Assembly: GCA_025457985.1 (NCBI GenBank)
Contig: JALOTI010000099.1
Span: 1-6,977 of the forward strand
Source of the DNA: Leptospira sp.
Lineage (GTDB): Bacteria > Spirochaetota > Leptospiria > Leptospirales > Leptospiraceae
Length of the DNA: 6,977 nucleotides
Reading direction: 5' to 3'
The translations under genes were made by a program, and so were the position numbers. Below are positions 1 through 6,933 of the stretch, one piece after another (position 1 is the first letter of the stretch; each line of letters begins with the position of its first letter). The notes under the pieces are model-generated. The model was given only the letters and a program-made list of their open reading frames with translations. It had not been told where the DNA came from and ran no database searches.

Positions 1-37
1 AAAACATTTTTTTTTACAAATTCAATCTTAATTAATT

Positions 38-66
38 TTGACAAACATATCCCTACTACTTGTACT
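38..66 (+). promoter_or_regulatory. Candidate sigma-70-type promoter for the mutase operon
   Basis: A perfect -35 hexamer TTGACA (38-43) is followed after 17 bases by TGTACT (61-66), which matches 4 of 6 positions of the -10 consensus. Transcription would start near base 73 and leave an untranslated leader of about 50 bases before the TTG at 122. The surrounding DNA is strongly AT-rich, so chance matches are likely. If real, it suggests that the shortened mutase gene has its own promoter and is not just the tail of a longer reading frame. Spirochaete promoters are less well defined than those of E. coli, so this is tentative. Confidence 0.35.
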
Positions 67-104
67 TGTACCATTTTTTCTTTTTATATATTCGTGTGTA
101 CAAG
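57..104. repeat. TACTTG tandem repeat with distal inverted copy
   Basis: Bases 57-71 read TACTTGTACTTGTAC, two and a half copies of a TACTTG hexamer. The 7-mer CTTGTAC therefore occurs twice (59-65 and 65-71), and its exact reverse complement GTACAAG lies at 98-104. The repeat covers the proposed -10 box (61-66) and the proposed transcription start, a place where an operator would block transcription. The repeats are seen directly; an operator role is inference, and short repeats can arise by chance in such DNA. Confidence 0.4.
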
Positions 105-121
105 CTCTCTACTTAGCGTAG

Positions 122-1759
122 TTGGAAAAACTCAACGGAACGACTCAAAATGATTTAATCAAAGAATATCTTGCGCGTGGGACTTATATCTACCCTCCAA
201 AAGACTCCATGAAAATCATCGTGGATATGTATGAGTATTGCCTGCATAACATTCCAAAATGGAATCCATCTAATATCTGTTCGTATCACCTACAAGAAGC
301 GGGAGCAACACCAGTCCAAGAGCTTTCCTTTGCAATTGCAACGGCTATAGCAGTTTTGGATTCCATCAAAGAAAGAAATTGTTTTACTGATGAAGAGTTT
401 GAGCAGTGTGTTGGTCGGATTTCCTTTTTTGTGAACGCAGGAATTCGGTTTGTAGAAGAAATGTGTAAGATGCGTGCCTTCACCGAAATGTGGGACGAAA
501 TCACAAGAGAAAGATATAATGTCAAAAATCCTAAGTACAGAGTGTTCCGCTATGGTGTTCAAGTTAACTCATTGGGTCTGACGGAAGAACAACCAGAAAA
601 CAATGCATGGAGGATCCTGATTGAATCTTTGGGTGTGACTCTCTCTAGAAACGCAAGATGCCGTGCACTTCAACTTCCTGCTTGGAATGAGGCACTCTCT
701 TTACCAAGACCTTGGGACCAACAATGGTCGTTACGATTACAACAGGTTCTCGCATATGAGACAGATCTTTTAGAATATCCGGATATCTTCGAAGGTAGCA
801 AAGTTATTGAAGGTAAAGTCAAAGCTCTGAAAGAAGAAGCTAAACTTGAAATTCAAAAAATCCTAGATATGGGTGGAGCGCTTGTAGCCATCGAAAATGG
901 ATATATGAAATCCCAACTCGTAAAATCACAAACGGAAAGATTATCAAAAATCAACAGTAATGAGCTTATCATTGTTGGTAAAAATAAGTGGACTGACGGT
1001 ATCAAATCTCCACTTATGACTGATTCCGATGGTGGTGTATTTAAAGTAGACCCAAAATCCGCAGAACAGACCTTAGGTGTACTTGGAGAAGTTAAATCTA
1101 GAAGAGATTCAAACCTAGCTAAAAAAACCTTAGATGAACTAAAACAAGCAGCAAAAGATGGTAAAAATTTGATGCCTTACTCTATCGCATGTGCAAAGGC
1201 TCTTGTGACCACAGGAGAATGGGCAGATGCACTTAGAGAAGTTTATGGAGAATACAACCCACCCACGGGTGTGGATGGACAAAAGCTCTTCCTCGGTGAA
1301 GATAAGGTCGCAACAGTCCGACAAAAGGTTGAGGATTTTACAAAATCAAAAGGTCATAGACCTAAGATCGTAGTTGGAAAACCAGGATTGGATGGTCACT
1401 CAAACGGAGCAGAAATGATTGCCGTTTCCGCAAAACACAGTGGATTCGATGTAATCTATTCTGGTATTCGACTCTCACCTGAGGATATAGTCCAATCCGC
1501 TGTAGAAGAAAATGCAGATGTAATAGGACTTTCTATTCTCTCAGGATCCCACAAAGAGATCGTAAAACAACTATTTGATGAACTCGCTCATTACAAAGCT
1601 AAGATCCCTGTTGTGATTGGTGGAATTATTCCTGAATCCGATTTTGAGGAACTTAAAAAAATGGGAATTCGAGAGATCTTTACGCCGAAAGATTATGATC
1701 TTATGTCAATTATGAATAAAGTAATCGACATAATATCAAAAGAACCTGCGTTGGTTTAA
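122..1759 (+). CDS. meaA: MeaA-type B12-dependent acyl-CoA mutase (ethylmalonyl-CoA mutase family), N-terminally short
   Basis: Members of this family carry out adenosylcobalamin-dependent carbon-skeleton rearrangement of acyl-CoAs; MeaA/Ecm proteins convert ethylmalonyl-CoA to methylsuccinyl-CoA in the ethylmalonyl-CoA pathway. MeaA-like stretches include GTTQND (6-11), PKWNP (45-49), CSYHLQEAGATPVQE (53-67), ISFFVNAGIRFVEEMCKMRA and RFRYGVQVNSLGLTE. The C-terminal B12 domain (about 414-540) has DGHSNG (424-429, with the cobalt-binding His426), GLSILSGSH (469-477) and GG (500-501). By alignment with methylmalonyl-CoA mutase, T7, Q9, R19 and H56 match Thr195, Gln197, Arg207 and His244. Family members are about 650-700 residues and start some 110-130 residues earlier, so the front of the catalytic barrel is missing. 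The start is uncertain: TTG at 122 directly follows an in-frame TAG (119-121) and has no clear ribosome binding site; the first in-frame ATG (209) would also remove conserved sequence. It may be a degraded gene, one half of a split enzyme or a true short form. The family assignment is secure; activity is doubtful. Confidence 0.85.
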   Translation: MEKLNGTTQNDLIKEYLARGTYIYPPKDSMKIIVDMYEYCLHNIPKWNPSNICSYHLQEAGATPVQELSFAIATAIAVLDSIKERNCFTDEEFEQCVGRISFFVNAGIRFVEEMCKMRAFTEMWDEITRERYNVKNPKYRVFRYGVQVNSLGLTEEQPENNAWRILIESLGVTLSRNARCRALQLPAWNEALSLPRPWDQQWSLRLQQVLAYETDLLEYPDIFEGSKVIEGKVKALKEEAKLEIQKILDMGGALVAIENGYMKSQLVKSQTERLSKINSNELIIVGKNKWTDGIKSPLMTDSDGGVFKVDPKSAEQTLGVLGEVKSRRDSNLAKKTLDELKQAAKDGKNLMPYSIACAKALVTTGEWADALREVYGEYNPPTGVDGQKLFLGEDKVATVRQKVEDFTKSKGHRPKIVVGKPGLDGHSNGAEMIAVSAKHSGFDVIYSGIRLSPEDIVQSAVEENADVIGLSILSGSHKEIVKQLFDELAHYKAKIPVVIGGIIPESDFEELKKMGIREIFTPKDYDLMSIMNKVIDIISKEPALV

Positions 1760-1762
1760 GTT

Positions 1763-2908
1763 TTGAATCCTGGCGATTTTTCAATTCTTGTGGTTGAGGA
1801 CAATTCCCTCATCCGCAAGATGATCGTCCATATCCTTCGAAAATATGGCTATCAAGTTGACGACGCATCTGATGGCCAATTTGCAATCCAAAAAATAAAA
1901 AAAGATAAACCCGATCTTGTGATTCTAGATATCGTAATGCCCGTTGTTGATGGTCTAGAAGTACTCAGCGAAGTTCGTAAAACACAATCGCAGGTTGAAT
2001 TGCCAATCATATTGGTGACTGCCATGCAAGATTCTACCGATGTCGTAAAGGGATTTCAACTGGGTGCAAATGATTATTTGCCAAAAAACTTTAACCAAGA
2101 AGAGCTCTTTGCCAGAGTGAATACCGCTCTTCAAATTAAAACTTATCATAAATTGCTAAAAGCAAGGAATAATACCATAGAACGCGAGTTAGATATCGCA
2201 AGACTAATTCAAAAGAAATTGTTACCCGATTCACCCCCTACCCTACCTGGATACAAAATTCATAGTTTGTATGTGCCGATGGATAAAGTTGGTGGAGATT
2301 ACTATGACTTTTTTCAAATGAAAGATTATACTGACATATACATGGCAGATGTTTCTGGACATGGTGTACCAGGTGCTTTTCTAGCCTCCGTGATTAAAAT
2401 GGTAACACAATATACGGCGCAATTAGGTTACGATCCGACTGAAATTTTGAGAGTTATGGACCAAGCCGTATCGGAACGAGGGGCTCTCGGAATGTTTGCG
2501 ACCGCTATGATAGTTCGTTTGTATCCTGAAACTGGAGAGTTCCAATATTCAAACGCTGGCCATATTCCCATTTTAATACACCGGAGAAGCACAAACGAGT
2601 TTCTAGAATTTACAACTTCAGGTGCTGCACTTGGCATAAACTATGATTTTAAAAAGCGAGACTTTCTCTTAGGTACGTCTCAACTTTTACCTGGTGATAG
2701 AATGATTATTATTACAGATGGAATCATTGAAACTTTTAGTGAATCAGATATTCCATTTGAAGAAAATAGATGGAAAGAATTTCTCATTGAAGAAAAGGAT
2801 ACGGAGCCAAAGGAACTTTTATCAAAGTTACTTGCAGAACTGAAATCGTATTCCAACAAAGAAACTTTTGAAGATGATCTTTCGATCGTTGTAATCGATC
2901 GTAGTTAG
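1763..2908 (+). CDS. Response regulator with PP2C (SpoIIE/RsbU-type) serine phosphatase output domain
   Basis: Residues 1-125 form a receiver domain with the acidic pair E12/D13, phospho-acceptor D56 (in ILDIVMPVVDG), T86 and K108. A helical linker at about 130-155 contains the ELDIARLIQKKLLP motif typical of RsbU-like phosphatases. Residues about 165-381 form a PP2C domain with GGDYYD (177-182), ADVSGHGVPGAF (195-206), NAGH (264-267), TDG (D319) and EDD (370-372); the metal-binding aspartates are present. Such proteins usually dephosphorylate an anti-sigma-factor antagonist (STAS protein) when the receiver is phosphorylated, so they control partner-switching pathways; that is family knowledge. 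It is cytosolic, with no membrane segment or signal peptide seen. The TTG start lies 3 bases after the mutase stop, implying cotranscription and probably translational coupling, with no clear Shine-Dalgarno site. Its sensor kinase and STAS target are not encoded here. Its place between a mutase and its chaperone is unusual. Confidence 0.93.
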   Translation: MNPGDFSILVVEDNSLIRKMIVHILRKYGYQVDDASDGQFAIQKIKKDKPDLVILDIVMPVVDGLEVLSEVRKTQSQVELPIILVTAMQDSTDVVKGFQLGANDYLPKNFNQEELFARVNTALQIKTYHKLLKARNNTIERELDIARLIQKKLLPDSPPTLPGYKIHSLYVPMDKVGGDYYDFFQMKDYTDIYMADVSGHGVPGAFLASVIKMVTQYTAQLGYDPTEILRVMDQAVSERGALGMFATAMIVRLYPETGEFQYSNAGHIPILIHRRSTNEFLEFTTSGAALGINYDFKKRDFLLGTSQLLPGDRMIIITDGIIETFSESDIPFEENRWKEFLIEEKDTEPKELLSKLLAELKSYSNKETFEDDLSIVVIDRS

Positions 2909-2928
2909 TCTTCTCAATTAAATATAAT

Positions 2929-3930
2929 ATGAATACAGAATTGATACAACTCATTGATGATGCAATCGTTGGAGAAAAATATCCTATAGCGAAACTCATC
3001 TCAAAAATAGAATCAGCGGACAATTTAGAATTTAGGGAATCACTTTTTTCTGAACTTAAAAAGAAAAGAATATCTAAAAAAAATTCACTGACGATAGGTT
3101 TTACGGGAACACCAGGTGCAGGAAAATCTTCACTTTTAGGAGAGATTTGTAGATCCTTCCTGGAATTTGCACCAGATAAAAAAATGGCAATCGTTGCGAT
3201 TGATCCTACATCCAATATCAGTGGTGGTTCCATTTTAGGAGACCGAACTCGAGTCACACTTCCGCGAAGAGACAATAGGTTGTACTTCCGCTCTCAACCA
3301 TCACAACTTCAACTAGGTGGGCTAAATCCATACACATATCATGTAATTCGACTTTTGCGAGAAATTTTTGACTATGTTTTCATTGAAACGGTTGGTATCG
3401 GTCAAAATGAAATAGCAGTATCTCTCATTTCTGATCTATCTTTTTTGGTTTTGCAACCATTAGGTGGTGACCAGATACAGTTTATGAAATCTGGCATAAT
3501 GGAAGTGCCAAATGCATTTATTATCAATAAATGTGATGAAGAATCACTTGCGAATTCAAGCTATCATATGCTTCAATCCACCCTGGAATTTATAAAAGAC
3601 ATCCTACCTGGTCAAGATCTTCCTCCCATATTTCGTACCAGTGTAACAAAAAGAACCGGAATCCAAGAACTACTTCGTTTTATTTTAGAGTATCCGACAC
3701 GAAAGAATCGAAATGAAGAGACCTTATCCCAACTGATGCAATGGATCCGATCAGAATATGGGAGATTTGGATTGAGCGTTTTCGAATCCTATCGAAACAC
3801 AAAGTTCAATCAATCTAGAACATTAAACACACTTCCTGGAAATCGAGATCTTATCTATGAAGAAGAAGAGAGAAATTTTTTATCTCTCTTCTTATCGAAA
3901 TTTAAAAATGGGAAGGAAATTTCTCTTTAG
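2929..3930 (+). CDS. meaB: MeaB/ArgK-type GTPase, chaperone of a B12-dependent mutase
   Basis: MeaB is a G3E-type P-loop GTPase that uses GTP hydrolysis to load cofactor into, and protect, methylmalonyl-CoA mutase and related enzymes. Visible motifs are the P-loop GTPGAGKSS (60-68), AIDPTSNISGGSILGDRTR (90-108, with D92 and D105), IETVGIGQNE (152-161, with E153) and the guanine-specificity motif NKCD (200-203). The length of 333 residues is close to the family's usual 310-340. The sequence is divergent: the segment usually like SPSRGTLGG reads SQPSQLQLGG (122-131), NKAD has become NKCD, and the C-terminal part from about 260 is hard to match. The ATG lies 20 bases after the phosphatase stop with no obvious Shine-Dalgarno sequence. 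Being in the same operon as the MeaA-type mutase strongly suggests that mutase is its client. The old name ArgK (arginine transport kinase) is a legacy label and does not fit this setting. No transmembrane segment is apparent. Confidence 0.9.
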   Translation: MNTELIQLIDDAIVGEKYPIAKLISKIESADNLEFRESLFSELKKKRISKKNSLTIGFTGTPGAGKSSLLGEICRSFLEFAPDKKMAIVAIDPTSNISGGSILGDRTRVTLPRRDNRLYFRSQPSQLQLGGLNPYTYHVIRLLREIFDYVFIETVGIGQNEIAVSLISDLSFLVLQPLGGDQIQFMKSGIMEVPNAFIINKCDEESLANSSYHMLQSTLEFIKDILPGQDLPPIFRTSVTKRTGIQELLRFILEYPTRKNRNEETLSQLMQWIRSEYGRFGLSVFESYRNTKFNQSRTLNTLPGNRDLIYEEEERNFLSLFLSKFKNGKEISL

Positions 3931-4361
3931 GCTTTTGTTTTATTTAAAGCAAGCAAAAAGGAATCAGGAATCGAACAGGCTTTACGAATCGAATAATCAA
4001 AAAACACAATTCCTGTTTTAGCAATGGCAACTTCCTTTTTTGTTTCTGAATGAAATAATTGATAATAAAAATCCAAGGACTTTTTAGAGATATCATCAAC
4101 GAACATCTTTGCAAAAAGTACATCTGGGAAAAAAGCTTCTGATTTATAGACGATACCAACATCGGAAACGACAATCCCCTTCCCTTCTACGTTAACTTCG
4201 GTCCATCCATTTTTAAAGAAGAACTCTGCTCGAATTTGATGGACCAAACTCAAGATAGCATCATGGGCCAAGTGTCCTGCAAAATTTATATCGCCAATAC
4301 GGACTTGAATCTGCGTGGAATAAATTTCTACTTCTGGAATATTCAGTTCTAAGCGGGACAT
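3927..4361 (-). CDS. Hotdog-fold acyl-CoA thioesterase (4HBT family)
   Basis: This small protein (144 residues from the chosen start) has the 4HBT signature VRIGDINFAGHLAHDAIL at residues 20-37, where D24 sits in the position of the catalytic Asp of the family, followed by the hotdog helix LSLVHQIRAEFF. The later VSDVGIVYKSEAFFPD strand is also typical. It would hydrolyse acyl-CoA or a related thioester in the cytosol; the substrate cannot be told from sequence. I chose ATG at 4361 because it overlaps the dehydrogenase stop as TGATG, an arrangement that favours coupled translation. An in-frame ATG at 4376 would add five residues (MGFGL) and is possible, with no better ribosome binding site. 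It is the last gene of the leftward block, and its TAA overlaps the stop of the convergent GTPase gene. An acyl-ACP substrate is an alternative. Confidence 0.82.
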   Translation of the reverse strand: MSRLELNIPEVEIYSTQIQVRIGDINFAGHLAHDAILSLVHQIRAEFFFKNGWTEVNVEGKGIVVSDVGIVYKSEAFFPDVLFAKMFVDDISKKSLDFYYQLFHSETKKEVAIAKTGIVFFDYSIRKACSIPDSFLLALNKTKA

Positions 4362-4363
4362 CA
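4359..4363 (-). promoter_or_regulatory. TGATG stop/start overlap coupling dehydrogenase and thioesterase
   Basis: On the minus strand the dehydrogenase TGA (4363-4361) and the ATG at 4361-4359 share one base. This is a classic termination-reinitiation junction and supports both the thioesterase start chosen here and a shared transcript. The overlap itself is seen directly; reinitiation is inferred. Confidence 0.55.
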
Positions 4364-6001
4364 GTCCAAAGCCCATTTATATCTTAAGTTCACTTGTTTT
4401 ACTTCTTCTTTCAGGCGTGAAACACTCCATCCAAGTAGTTTTGAGATTTTTTGATTCACTCGATTGAAGTTATCTGATGAAGGTTTTCCGACCGTACCGA
4501 AGCCAGACCTTCTAAAGTAAAAATCGGTTAAATGAATGATATCCTCATTTAAAACAATATATTCTATCTCTTCCTCAAAATAAACCTCACCATTAGGCAA
4601 AAGATATTCATCTTGCCCTTTTAGATTTAAAATTCGATGAACAGTCGATCCATATCGACTGACAAGTGTTTCTATTTTTCTTCCATTTAGCTTAGGATGC
4701 TTTGATTCAATAACAGAAACTAATTCTTTTTTTCCTTTAAACCTACCACCTAATACTGGCTCTGTCTTGGTTAAACAATTACTTTCTGATTTACCGAAAA
4801 AACTATCAACTTGATTGATCAATTTTTCAGCTACAGATCGACTCGTAGTATACTTTCCTCCTAACGCTGAGTAAAATCCCGGGTAACCAAAACTTTCATA
4901 ATGGACAACCTCTGCTTTACGCGAAGCTGAATAGGTACCTTCATTCGAATTGGAATCATCAACGAGTGGTCGTAGCCCCCCGTAAAAATATTCGACGTCT
5001 TCTAATTGAAGTTTTGAGTATCCAAAGCTAAAATTAACCTCATCCAATAAATTCTTAATCTCAGATTGGGTTACAGAAAAATCATCTGGATCTTTATTAA
5101 ATTCAGAGTCGGTAGTTCCAACAATGGTACGATCTCTCCAAGGTATGACAAATAAATGCGATCCATCTCTTTTTTCGAGAACTACGGATTCATTTCCAAC
5201 AATTTTACGAACAACGACATGAATTCCTTTCGAACGAACAATTTTTAAATTAGTATGAACTCCCAATAAATTTTCTATAAAATCTGCCCATGGTCCTGCG
5301 GAATTGATCACTACTTTAGCTGACAGTAATTTTTCTTTACCAGTTAAATTGTCTTTAATTCCAACAGTATATCCACCTGAGTTTTGTTTTTTTAGAGTCG
5401 TGAGAGACATATAGTTAAAGGCATGAGCACCTTTTTCCTTTGCTGAAAAAATGAACTCCGAAGTATGTCTTTCTGGATTTATATTTGCATAATCATAATA
5501 TTGAAAACTACCTAAGAGTTTATCTTTAATCATATTTGGAATCTTATAGAGAGTTTCCAATTTTGAATTCCACCGATACTTGGGAATTGCACTATCTTGG
5601 TGTATGTCAACATTCCTATCAAAAGACAAAAGATTATACAACTCCATACCTAAAAACAATTGAATTCGCGTCCAGATTGACCTAATAGGAATAATAAAAC
5701 CGAGGGGGCTTACACCATGAGGACTGATTTTCGCTAGGTATCTTCTCTCTCGCAAGGATTCTCTTACAAGAGAAAACTCTAAATTTTTTAAATAACGAAG
5801 ACCTCCATGAATCAACTTCGACGTTGCTTGACTTGTTCCTGAGGCGTAATCGTTTTTTTCTACAAGAAGACAGGAATACCCACGGAGTGTAGCATCCCAT
5901 AGTGCACATGCACCTGTTATACCTCCACCGATGATTACGATATCGTATTCACTACGAATAGATTTGGTTCTTTCTTTTTCTAATTTTGTTGGATTTAACA
6001 T
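4361..6001 (-). CDS. glpD: FAD-dependent glycerol-3-phosphate dehydrogenase (aerobic GlpD family)
   Basis: This enzyme oxidises sn-glycerol-3-phosphate to dihydroxyacetone phosphate at the cytoplasmic membrane and passes electrons to quinone. The N-terminal Rossmann fold has GGGITGA (25-31) with E48 at the end of the second strand for ribose binding. It is followed by the GlpD signature DYASGTSQATSKLIHGGLRYL within 51-71. Further on are GLRPLVDD and GGKYTTSRSVAEKL, and a C-terminal DAO_C-type domain from about residue 405. The 546-residue length is normal for the family (about 500-560), and no transmembrane helix is seen, as expected for a peripheral membrane enzyme. The ATG at 6001 starts 4 bases after the lipid-kinase stop, with no clear Shine-Dalgarno sequence, suggesting coupled expression. 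It links glycerol or glycerolipid breakdown to central metabolism. No glycerol kinase or glycerol facilitator gene is present in the window. Confidence 0.93.
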   Translation of the reverse strand: MLNPTKLEKERTKSIRSEYDIVIIGGGITGACALWDATLRGYSCLLVEKNDYASGTSQATSKLIHGGLRYLKNLEFSLVRESLRERRYLAKISPHGVSPLGFIIPIRSIWTRIQLFLGMELYNLLSFDRNVDIHQDSAIPKYRWNSKLETLYKIPNMIKDKLLGSFQYYDYANINPERHTSEFIFSAKEKGAHAFNYMSLTTLKKQNSGGYTVGIKDNLTGKEKLLSAKVVINSAGPWADFIENLLGVHTNLKIVRSKGIHVVVRKIVGNESVVLEKRDGSHLFVIPWRDRTIVGTTDSEFNKDPDDFSVTQSEIKNLLDEVNFSFGYSKLQLEDVEYFYGGLRPLVDDSNSNEGTYSASRKAEVVHYESFGYPGFYSALGGKYTTSRSVAEKLINQVDSFFGKSESNCLTKTEPVLGGRFKGKKELVSVIESKHPKLNGRKIETLVSRYGSTVHRILNLKGQDEYLLPNGEVYFEEEIEYIVLNEDIIHLTDFYFRRSGFGTVGKPSSDNFNRVNQKISKLLGWSVSRLKEEVKQVNLRYKWALD

Positions 6002-6005
6002 AAGT

Positions 6006-6929
6006 TTAACATTTTATTTTAATAACTTTCGGGAGAATTTTAAATTTTGCAGGGAGTTTTCCCATGTTTTCACCATCTACATCAATATAGACATCTTCAT
6101 CAGATTCAGCAATGAGTTCCGAAATTTGTTTGGAAATCACTTTAGAATCTTCAGAAACTTTCCCACGGTATAATTTCCCAAATTTTAGAAGTGTCTCAAA
6201 TATAGAAACATTTTGAATCGCTAAAAAATCGAATTTCCCGTCGTCTAACTTTGCTTTGGGTGCAAACCACATGCCACCACCCGCAAATTCACCATTTGCA
6301 CATACAACTATACGACACTTTTCCGATACCCGTTCAAATTCCGAAATTTTTAGGTTAATTCGTTTGTTTTTGTATGTAAACAGACAAACAAGAGAGTAGA
6401 GTAAAAAAACACCTTTACCACCAAGGATATTCGACAATCTAGATCGGTTGACTCTGTACACTACTTCTCCTCCCATTCCAAAATCCGCTAGGTTAAGACA
6501 GTAGTAATGTGCTTTGTTATTTTCATTTGTAGTGTAATCAACAGAAATTAGATCTATAGTCTTGGTTTCACCTGCTAATATCTGTTTGATTGCCTTTTTA
6601 GGATCTCTGGGAACCTTTACCGTTTTTACAAAATCGTTTCCTCTACCTGCAGGTATCGGACTAAAAACCACATCGTCACGGATCAATTTTCCATTTTCAA
6701 AAAATCCATTAACAATATTTGAAAGAGTTCCATCCCCACCAATTCCAACTATCCATTTAAACCCTTTTCTGATGGATTCACTGGTAATTGATTTTGCTGT
6801 TTTGTTTGTATCTGTAGCTTCATAATCATATTCAATTTTATTTTCATCTAATACTTGTTTTACCTTTTCCCATACTCTAACTGAGGCTCCTCCTCCAGAA
6901 ACTGGATTCATCACAACCTTTATTTTCAT
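6006..6929 (-). CDS. Diacylglycerol kinase family lipid kinase (YegS/DgkB-like)
   Basis: The protein (307 residues from the chosen start) has the diacylglycerol kinase catalytic-domain motifs NPVSGGG (8-14), GGDGT (64-68, nucleotide-binding loop) and PAGRGNDF (93-100). It also has the C-terminal half of the two-domain YegS/DgkB fold, including NGEFAGGGMWFAPKAKLDDG and a late DGE (285-287) near the catalytic site. Members phosphorylate diacylglycerol, phosphatidylglycerol or related lipids using ATP; the substrate here is not determined. NAD kinases share GGDGT, but the GRGNDF and FAGGGM motifs fit lipid kinases. A GTG at 6938 would add three residues, but it falls inside a strong Shine-Dalgarno sequence, so ATG at 6929 is preferred. 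It is the first gene of the leftward block and probably cotranscribed with the dehydrogenase 4 bases downstream. No signal peptide is seen. Confidence 0.92.
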   Translation of the reverse strand: MKIKVVMNPVSGGGASVRVWEKVKQVLDENKIEYDYEATDTNKTAKSITSESIRKGFKWIVGIGGDGTLSNIVNGFFENGKLIRDDVVFSPIPAGRGNDFVKTVKVPRDPKKAIKQILAGETKTIDLISVDYTTNENNKAHYYCLNLADFGMGGEVVYRVNRSRLSNILGGKGVFLLYSLVCLFTYKNKRINLKISEFERVSEKCRIVVCANGEFAGGGMWFAPKAKLDDGKFDFLAIQNVSIFETLLKFGKLYRGKVSEDSKVISKQISELIAESDEDVYIDVDGENMGKLPAKFKILPKVIKIKC

Positions 6930-6933
6930 AGAT

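Noticed and set aside
38..121. A 27-codon hydrophobic frame from TTG 38 to TAG 119-121, directly before the mutase start, as a leader peptide or transmembrane microprotein
   Set aside because: It overlaps the proposed -35 and -10 boxes, so that promoter could not transcribe it. Its hydrophobicity follows from T-rich sequence, and it has no ribosome binding site.
1..121. An intein or self-splicing intron interrupting the mutase
   Set aside because: There is no intein C-terminal His-Asn motif, and in-frame stops lie before the junction. No group I or group II intron 3' end pattern was recognised.
2883..2901. CGATCG inverted repeat (2883-2888 and 2896-2901) at the end of the phosphatase gene as a terminator
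   Set aside because: The stem is only 6 bp, lies inside coding sequence and is not followed by a T-run. The next gene is likely in the same operon.
2923..2928. Perfect TATAAT just before the GTPase ATG as a promoter -10 box
   Set aside because: There is no matching -35 at the right distance (2900-2905 reads CGTAGT), and transcription would start inside the gene. AT-rich spacers give such hits by chance.
2784..3275. A 163-codon open frame on the minus strand across the phosphatase/GTPase junction
   Set aside because: It lies opposite two well-supported genes, has no recognisable motifs and a low-complexity Ser/Ile-rich composition, and is an antisense shadow.
3944..4174. A 76-codon minus-strand frame within the thioesterase gene in another frame
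   Set aside because: It overlaps the conserved 4HBT gene on the same strand and has no motif of its own.
6562..6825. An 87-codon plus-strand open frame inside the lipid kinase gene (a similar one lies at 5931-6173)
   Set aside because: Both lie opposite conserved coding sequence with clear family motifs on the minus strand and show no domain of their own.
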